In this document: piece after piece, positions 59,664-64,000 of the stretch | Layout: every line of letters starts with the position of its first letter | Position numbering within the stretch: position 1 is the stretch's first letter | NCBI GenBank assembly: GCA_029261895.1 | Contig: JAJDAK010000017.1 | Span: 21,353 to 85,352 of the forward strand | DNA length: 64,000 nt | Reading direction: 5' to 3' | Source of the DNA: Deltaproteobacteria bacterium | GTDB taxonomy: Bacteria; Myxococcota_A; UBA9160; SZUA-336 | The notes under the pieces: model-generated | Databases searched by the model: none | Seen by the model: only the letters and a program-made list of their open reading frames with translations | What the model was told of the DNA's origin: nothing | Made by a program: the position numbers and the translations under genes

Positions 59664-59784
59664 GTCTAACAAGAGCCGCTGTACCTGGCGGCCTCCACTC
59701 CTTACTTCTTGGCTGCTAGACTCGTCCCTTGCAAACACCAACAACACTTGTGACGGCCGCAGGTGAGCGGCCCGCACGCTAGCT
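59664..59784 (+). repeat. attC-like site 7
   Basis: R'' GTCTAAC (59664-59670) is perfect. The right box is degenerate (GCTAGCT, 59778-59784, where GTTAGAC would pair). The interior has the same CGGCCTCCACTCC, TTGGCTGCTAGACTC and TTGTGACGGCCGCAGGTGAG blocks as sites 1 and 2. Confidence 0.7.
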
Positions 59785-59810
59785 TTCACAAGAGAGTTTT
59801 TCTTTTCGCG

Positions 59811-60449
59811 ATGAAAAAAACTGTAGACGGCGAGTCCTATTTCCACATAAATAGCAGCGCTAATCTGTCTCCTTACGGGATGATGAAAAAGGGCGACGCT
59901 ATCCAAGTTGGGAAATCTTCTAATCCATTCTTTCGCTTTTATGAAGTTTATCAACGGACCTATGCCGTTACCGAGTCAGATGGTAGCGTCCATCAGATCC
60001 CAGCAATGAGCTTTCTACGACGTACCAAGGACGATAGTATCGAGAGCCAGGATTTTCCTCGAATAGCCTTCGAGACTGCGAACCATTTCTTGATACTGGC
60101 CCGCGAGTTGTTCTGGGAGAATATTCGGCTTGCTGAGTTTCCAGATGCCCCTTCTCGCCAACGTTGTATTTGGTTGATCGAGTCACTCGAACACGTGAGC
60201 GCGTGGATAATGCGGCTCGGGTTCAAGCCTGGCGATTTTCAAGTTGTACGTGTTTCGACACAGGGACAAGTTGTCCGAACCGATGGAAACAATTTGGCAG
60301 GTGACACTCAGCTCCTTTCAGTTTGGACTAACTTGGCACGCGCCTACTGGGCGGGCAAGAAATCGTCTAATCCAATTCCTGAAGTTCTGTTCGAAGGCAA
60401 TCTTGAAGTGCAGGCCATCGTCGAACCGTCAAAATATATGACGACGTGA
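59811..60449 (+). CDS. DUF2441 family protein, integron cassette
   Basis: 212 residues from the ATG at 59811; a longer frame would begin inside the attC-like site. The N-terminal FHINSSANLSPYGMMKKGDA with FFRFYEVYQRTY is the hallmark of DUF2441, a family of unknown function often found in cassettes and defence islands. The middle is helical (ETANHFLILARELFWENIRL, IWLIESLEHVSAWIMRLGFK), and a late block (DGNNLAGDTQLLSVWTNLAR, WAGKKSSNPIPEVLFEGNLE) completes it. ADP-ribosyltransferase-like fold has been suggested for related proteins, which I cannot judge here. No attC site is seen after it, so it ends the array. Confidence 0.75.
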   Translation: MKKTVDGESYFHINSSANLSPYGMMKKGDAIQVGKSSNPFFRFYEVYQRTYAVTESDGSVHQIPAMSFLRRTKDDSIESQDFPRIAFETANHFLILARELFWENIRLAEFPDAPSRQRCIWLIESLEHVSAWIMRLGFKPGDFQVVRVSTQGQVVRTDGNNLAGDTQLLSVWTNLARAYWAGKKSSNPIPEVLFEGNLEVQAIVEPSKYMTT

Positions 60450-60460
60450 AACGGATTCTG

Positions 60461-60540
60461 CCCCAAATTCACGGACACATCCACGAAGGCGGGGGCACTG
60501 CTCCATCGATTCAGCGTACCAACGCTTACTGCGCGGTGAA
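60461..60540 (-). pseudogene. Fragment of an AlpA-like HTH gene
   Basis: Minus-strand translation gives AVSVGTLNRWSSAPAFVDVS, a close but deleted version of AVSVSTLNRWRCEGGGPVFV in the HTH gene at 60611-60829. The DNA also matches (CTCCATCGATTCAGCGT in both). It is a partial duplication of its neighbour, located in the gap between the DUF2441 gene and the HTH gene. Confidence 0.5.
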
Positions 60541-60610
60541 GCGCGGAGGATTTGGGATCTAGCGCGCGAGAAGATCACTCTCAAATTCGAGTGCTCTTGG
60601 GTCCTTAGCA

Positions 60611-60829
60611 CTATACCTGCGCCGTGGACTGTCGAGTTCGCCCGTCAAGCCAATCAGAAAGATCACGCGGTCGGTAGTAAACACGTCCGCCAACTTTCAC
60701 GAAGACGGGACCCCCACCCTCACATCTCCATCGATTCAGCGTGCTAACGCTCACCGCACGGTTCAGGGCCACGGACGCTTCCTCAGTTGTGAGTAGCTCG
60801 AGTTCCGGGTGGGTCATCTGATTCAGCAT
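60611..60829 (-). CDS. AlpA/excisionase-like HTH protein
   Basis: 72 residues (TTG at 60841 is an alternative start, adding four). A MerR-like helix-turn-helix: ELELLTTEEASVALNRAVSV, STLNRWRCEGGGPVFVKVGG, RVYYRPRDLSDWLDGRTRQS. This HTH_17/AlpA pattern is typical of excisionases and small regulators of integrative elements. It is the third gene of a minus-strand unit with the exported protein and KorB-like protein. A damaged copy lies directly downstream. Confidence 0.8.
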   Translation of the reverse strand: MLNQMTHPELELLTTEEASVALNRAVSVSTLNRWRCEGGGPVFVKVGGRVYYRPRDLSDWLDGRTRQSTAQV

Positions 60830-60852
60830 CTGGGTCGACAAAGGTTAGTCTT

Positions 60853-61149
60853 TCATTGACCTTGAGCTTCGTTACGTTTGATTGCGTCCTCAATCATCCT
60901 CTGCGCCTGGTCGTGCGTGCTTGGATAGAAGCTGATCCTGCAATTCTTCTTGCGCCATTTCTTGCCGTTGCTCGCACACTCCGTCCAGATCTGTTCACAA
61001 TCGGATGCGCCTTGTGAACCTGGCAGCCCCAGCGTGCAGAGCGTAAACAGCTGCCGATTTTGTGTTCGACCTGCTTCAGCTGGACTTACCAAAATCCATA
61101 GCCCGGCAACGATCACCGTCAGAAACACTGTCATTCGAAGTTGTTTCAT
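60853..61149 (-). CDS. Small exported protein, hypothetical
   Basis: 98 residues from the ATG at 61149, with GGAG 7 nt upstream. Signal peptide (LRMTVFLTVIVAGLWILVSPAEAG), then a short mature domain with four Cys (LFTLCTLGLPG, SDCEQIWTECASNGKKWRKK, NCRISFYPS), likely two disulfides. No family recognised. Its first 74 nt overlap the 3' end of the KorB-like gene in another frame. Confidence 0.65.
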   Translation of the reverse strand: MKQLRMTVFLTVIVAGLWILVSPAEAGRTQNRQLFTLCTLGLPGSQGASDCEQIWTECASNGKKWRKKNCRISFYPSTHDQAQRMIEDAIKRNEAQGQ

Positions 61150-61549
61150 CTGCGTTCTCCTTTTGTTTAGAAGTCTCCCCCTCCTTTGAAAGCAAACATC
61201 TGCAAGCTCCACGGCTAATTACGCGACCCTTAGCCTGGGCGCTCGCAACCAAATTCTCTTGTTCCCCTTGTGGAAGGCGCGCAAAGATCGAGGCGCAGTC
61301 TGCATCGCGAATGAGCCCCGCCTCCAATGTTTCCCGTACCAAACCATTGACTTCGAGAAGCTTCAGATGACGTGTCACCCAAGCTTCGGAGCGGGCCAAG
61401 TGTTTCGCCAACTCCTTCTGTTTCATTCCCATTCTTACGATCAAATCACGAAGCCGAGCTGCGAGTTTCAGCGGACTTTGTCGTTGTTGATGGATCTCTT
61501 CTCGCAATCGATCCATCAATTCGTTTGTGACTTCTGTGTAGTGCTCCAT
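61076..61549 (-). CDS. KorB/ParB-type HTH protein
   Basis: 157 residues from the ATG at 61549 (GAGG about 8 nt upstream). A helical N-terminus (TEVTNELMDRLREEIHQQRQ) precedes a KorB/ParB-type DNA-binding core: AARLRDLIVRMGMKQKELAK, HLARSEAWVTRHLKLLEVNG, LVRETLEAGLIRDADCASIF, ARLPQGEQENLVASAQAKGR. The ParB nuclease/CTPase N-domain is missing. KorB-like proteins regulate plasmid and integrative-element genes or assist partition. The C-terminal 45 residues are polar. First gene of the minus-strand unit. Confidence 0.75.
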   Translation of the reverse strand: MEHYTEVTNELMDRLREEIHQQRQSPLKLAARLRDLIVRMGMKQKELAKHLARSEAWVTRHLKLLEVNGLVRETLEAGLIRDADCASIFARLPQGEQENLVASAQAKGRVISRGACRCLLSKEGETSKQKENADETTSNDSVSDGDRCRAMDFGKSS

Positions 61550-61981
61550 TGTTTCAACCTCAGAAGAACCGCGTCTCTTACATTCAATTTCTAGGGAGAT
61601 ACGTGGGCGCATATGGTCCGGGTAGGACGATGTCCTGCATCACCATGACGTTGAATCGATATCCAGGTCGGATTCGAAACATGTACCGTACGCTCTCGAT
61701 CCCCTTGAGAAACACGCACCACGTGACCTACCAACACTCGTCGCTTCCCTGGCTTCACGGTCCGAACTGAGCGCTCCTGTGTTGCTGAACTTCCTGAACG
61801 AGGCAACTGCATCATGAACTCCGTTATCCGGGGTCGGTTCCCTCCATTTCAGACGAGTCGTTCCCGCATGAGCTTCACCGACGCTGACTTCAGCACGCTG
61901 AAGTTGTTCGCTCAGCACCAAATAACAGATACTCTTATGGGCACTTGAATTGGAACGAAATTCCGCGGAAATACTATCCCG
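61550..61981. other. Intergenic, no supported gene
   Basis: About 430 bp between the DUF2971 gene and the KorB-like gene. A 74-codon minus frame (61591-61815: RTVKPGKRRVLVGHVVRVSQ) is mildly protein-like but has no convincing start or family, so I do not call it. Confidence 0.3.
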
Positions 61982-62932
61982 CTAATGTGTTGAGACCTCG
62001 TCTATCTCGAGCGACAAATTTATTTCGCTAAGGCGTGTACTAAACAAGCGCAAATGTTTCCAACGCTCATTAGTTCGGACACGTTCAATCCAAGCCGACT
62101 TTGTATCTCTATCAACCCGTGCACCGAAGATCAGCGCTTTGATCATCGTTTCAGGAAAGCGCAGCAGATGCAGCATCTGCCTATTTGAATCCAAACCCTC
62201 GATTGTCGTTGCCTTGATCAGAGGCACAACAAAACGCCACTCCTTCTCATATGCCCAATCAGGATGCTTTCGTAGAAGGGTCGCCGTCGGAATATTTTCC
62301 GGTTCTGACAGCAGATGCCCGGCGATACGAATCAGCCCACCATTCGAAGATACGGAGATCCTCTCGTTGCAATACTCCACCTGGAGCAAAGACCCTTCCG
62401 TTCGAAAAAAGGCATGCTGACGGTCAAATCCAATCGCCATTCCCCGATGCTCCGCACCGTAGTGCGCCCACATCAAGAGCTGGGTTGGTTCTTCGCTTAA
62501 ACTAAAGACTCCAATATTCTTGTCGAGTGCTTGCTCGATTCGTGCTGATTCCGATCTAGCACAGAACTCATCGTACTCGGCAGCAGTACGAAAAGGCTCC
62601 TTCCTAAGTTCTGGAATTTTCACTGGGAACAAACTCGGGAAGTTCTTCTCATCGAATCGATGCCCAGGAAAGACCTGGAGATACAGCATCTCAATGTCAT
62701 TATCTGGCAAAGATTGACCGTGGTCATGCAGGGACTGCTCCCGGGCTACGCGCCAATCGTCATCGGAGTAGCTGTTTACCAGCACACATGGCTTCATCTC
62801 GAATGGATCATTTAGCGCGCTTGGCTGCGTGATACGAAAACAGCAATCTTCCAGAAATCCTAAGAGGTTCCTATCATGATCTGTCAGACTTTTATACTTC
62901 CAAAGAAGATTGTCGGGCAACATCTTGATCAT
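61982..62932 (-). CDS. DUF2971 family protein
   Basis: 316 residues from the ATG at 62932. DUF2971 hallmarks in order: LWKYKSLTDHDRNLLGFLED, RITQPSALNDPFEMKP, NIGVFSLSEEPTQLLMWAHY with GAEHRGMAIGFD, and the late HPDWAYEKEWRFVVPL. The family has no proven activity and is frequent in defence islands and mobile elements. It seems complete. Monocistronic, divergent from the small conserved gene at 63342. Confidence 0.85.
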   Translation of the reverse strand: MIKMLPDNLLWKYKSLTDHDRNLLGFLEDCCFRITQPSALNDPFEMKPCVLVNSYSDDDWRVAREQSLHDHGQSLPDNDIEMLYLQVFPGHRFDEKNFPSLFPVKIPELRKEPFRTAAEYDEFCARSESARIEQALDKNIGVFSLSEEPTQLLMWAHYGAEHRGMAIGFDRQHAFFRTEGSLLQVEYCNERISVSSNGGLIRIAGHLLSEPENIPTATLLRKHPDWAYEKEWRFVVPLIKATTIEGLDSNRQMLHLLRFPETMIKALIFGARVDRDTKSAWIERVRTNERWKHLRLFSTRLSEINLSLEIDEVSTH

Positions 62933-63341
62933 CAGATAACCACGAGTCCGGCGACGACGCAAGAGCGTCCGAGGCAAGCAACAGTGTAGCCAAGCGCAGG
63001 TTCATCGTCTCTCGTTCAAGCGAGGGATCGGGAGAAGGATTTCATCGGTCCCCCAGCACGCCAAATTCGCTTGATCAGCATTGCGCTTTTTAAGTGGCCT
63101 AAGCCTTTCGAGTTCTTTCTCGTTGCCTCTTGGCTTCCACCTGATCTCCTTCAACCACGGGAAGCGCGAACTCAGACTTCGCTCTTCTCGCGATGAACCG
63201 CGCCCTCCGAAGACTCCGTTCACGGTTCCCGCATCGCATCGCTCGCTTCGTTTTCCACGCTTCCCGCTAGCCCCGAGGACCGCCTCTCCGTGTTGATGCA
63301 AAAGAGGCGGCCCCAAGGGGCCCAACCAAAGGAGACTCAAG
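62933..63341. other. Long leader region of the small conserved gene
   Basis: About 400 bp without a supported gene. It contains a GC-rich inverted stretch (GGCGGCCCCAAGGGGCC, about 63307) just before the ribosome binding site of the 63342 gene, which could fold in the mRNA leader. A minus frame of 133 codons (63002-63403) overlaps that gene and looks non-coding. Confidence 0.35.
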
Positions 63342-63554
63342 ATGGAAACCAACACGACAAACAACGAAAACCGAAACCGCAAAGAAATATTCGGGATCGT
63401 CAATCGCCCGAACTCGGAGCAGAGCTACTGGACACGCATTGGCGTCGCATTCGAAAACCGAGACGGTTCTTGGAATTTGCTCTTCAACTTCATTCCTACC
63501 GACCCCCAAACCCGAGTTCAGCTTCGTGAACCGAAGCCCACAGCAACTCAGTGA
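63342..63554 (+). CDS. Small conserved protein of mobile elements
   Basis: 70 residues, with AAAGGAG 7 nt before the ATG. Polar N-terminus (METNTTNNENRNRKEIFGIV) and a compact beta-rich core (SYWTRIGVAFENRDGSWNLL, FNFIPTDPQTRVQLREPKP). This W-x-R-I-G-x-A-F-x-N-x-D-G-S-W pattern recurs in small proteins of integrative elements beside RadC genes; function unknown. The radC-like gene follows 64 nt on. Confidence 0.7.
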   Translation: METNTTNNENRNRKEIFGIVNRPNSEQSYWTRIGVAFENRDGSWNLLFNFIPTDPQTRVQLREPKPTATQ

Positions 63555-63618
63555 TCCCCTTCACTTATCAGGACCGCAGCGGGTGCATCGCCGCCCGCTG
63601 CGGTCGGGGGATTCATCG

Positions 63619-64000
63619 ATGACGAATCAAACGACCACTCATACGATCCGCGAAGTCGTGATTCAGTACGTCGGTGCACATCGACGCATTCTCGACAAGA
63701 TCACAAAACCCGGCCAAGTTGTGACGTATCTACGCCGTCGACTTCAGGATCATAGCCGCGAGCATTTCGTAGCCATCTATCTCGATGCGCGGAACCAGCC
63801 GATCGCGGACCGGATCGTATCGATCGGAACTGCAACGATGTCGATCGTCCATCCACGCGAGGTCTTCCAACCCGCCGTTGCCCTGGGTGCCTGCGGTCTC
63901 ATCATCGCGCACAATCACCCGAGCGGAGAAGCAACACCCAGCACAGAAGACCGCAAAGTGACAAAGCGCCTTGCCGAAGCGGGTCAACTTCTCGGAATTT
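63619..64000 (+). CDS. RadC-like JAB/MPN-domain protein, C-terminus cut by window edge
   Basis: 127 residues are visible before the window ends. The JAB metal site is complete: E48-H49 in DHSREHFVAIYLD, H98-N-H100-P-S102-G in IIAHNHPSG and D111 in PSTEDRKVTK, with IGTATMSIVHPREVFQPAV between. The N-terminal helix-hairpin-helix of chromosomal RadC is absent, as usual for the short versions carried by plasmids, prophages and integrative elements. The domain resembles deubiquitinase-like metalloproteases, but no activity is proven. It reinforces the mobile-element reading of the right end. Confidence 0.88.
   Translation, partial: MTNQTTTHTIREVVIQYVGAHRRILDKITKPGQVVTYLRRRLQDHSREHFVAIYLDARNQPIADRIVSIGTATMSIVHPREVFQPAVALGACGLIIAHNHPSGEATPSTEDRKVTKRLAEAGQLLGI

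Larger units (their letters stand above)
57925..59784 (+). mobile_element. Integron-like cassette array B (no integrase)
   Basis: Three attC-like sites separate a 310-residue and a 153-residue membrane protein and lead into a DUF2441 gene, all on the plus strand like array A. The last site is almost identical inside to sites 1 and 2 of array A although 17 kb away, on the other side of the right tRNA-like repeat. This implies that one ancestral array was split by insertion, or that cassettes were captured twice. Confidence 0.7.

Noticed and set aside
63002..63403. 133-codon minus-strand frame
   Set aside because: Overlaps the start and ribosome binding site of the conserved 63342 gene and has shadow-like composition.

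Overview
The window is bacterial chromosome of moderately high GC. The gene set fits a deltaproteobacterium-type, Gram-negative organism (Myxococcota or Binatota grade). It has lipoprotein maturation enzymes (Lnt and an Lgt variant), a CFA-synthase-like methyltransferase, YajQ, a CadC/TolB/TPR membrane regulator, CheC-type phosphorelay genes, and a large secretome rich in thrombospondin type 3 calcium-binding repeats. Phylum placement is inferred from style of gene content, not from a marker gene. No integrase, transposase, rRNA, intact tRNA or CRISPR array was found.

Region 1 (1-12.9 kb) is a mixed accessory and core stretch. It starts with a truncated secreted protein and a TetR remnant, then a SASA-type esterase with calcium repeats and an old-yellow-enzyme oxidoreductase. 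Next come a nucleotidyltransferase toxin-antitoxin-like pair behind a perfect 37-bp palindrome, a decayed copy of a secreted fibre-like gene whose intact paralogue is at 34.3-35.9 kb, a membrane TPR regulator, a secreted beta-sandwich protein, and a cation/proton antiporter with a CBS partner.

Region 2 (12.9-20 kb) is signalling. One operon is response regulator, CheC-like phosphatase and histidine kinase. A convergent unit encodes a hybrid kinase followed by a CBS protein. The first of three small secreted RHS-core proteins (18.2 kb) and yajQ follow.

Region 3 (20-33 kb) holds a 1545-residue protein with two cyclase domains and two STAND-type ATPase domains in alternation plus a TPR tail. 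It is followed by a 1755-residue secreted beta-propeller-like protein, lnt, a small membrane protein and a CFA-synthase-like methyltransferase.

Region 4 (33-39.5 kb) carries two more signal-peptide plus RHS-core genes with unrelated C-termini, the intact fibre-like gene, an ATC-hydrolase-family protein and a second nucleotidyltransferase toxin-antitoxin-like module behind its own inverted repeat.

Region 5 (39.5-60.5 kb) is a mobile mosaic. Two 96-bp direct repeats containing the 3' half of a tRNA-Ala(GGC) bound a 16-kb segment. Tandem integron attC-like sites separate small plus-strand cassettes both inside it (40.4-42.8 kb: GNAT, lipoprotein, HicBA, mini-lipoprotein) and outside it (57.9-60.4 kb: two membrane proteins, DUF2441). 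No integron integrase is present, so this is a CALIN-like array. Between the arrays lie a glycosyltransferase-like/GNAT pair, a GH20-like secreted protein translationally linked to an Lgt homologue, a DUF4124-serine protease, an AbiE-type toxin-antitoxin operon and an AlbA/Schlafen-type ATPase.

Region 6 (60.5-64 kb) looks like the edge of an integrative or plasmid-derived element: KorB/ParB-type HTH protein, AlpA-like HTH protein, DUF2971 protein, a small conserved protein, and a RadC/JAB protein cut by the right edge.
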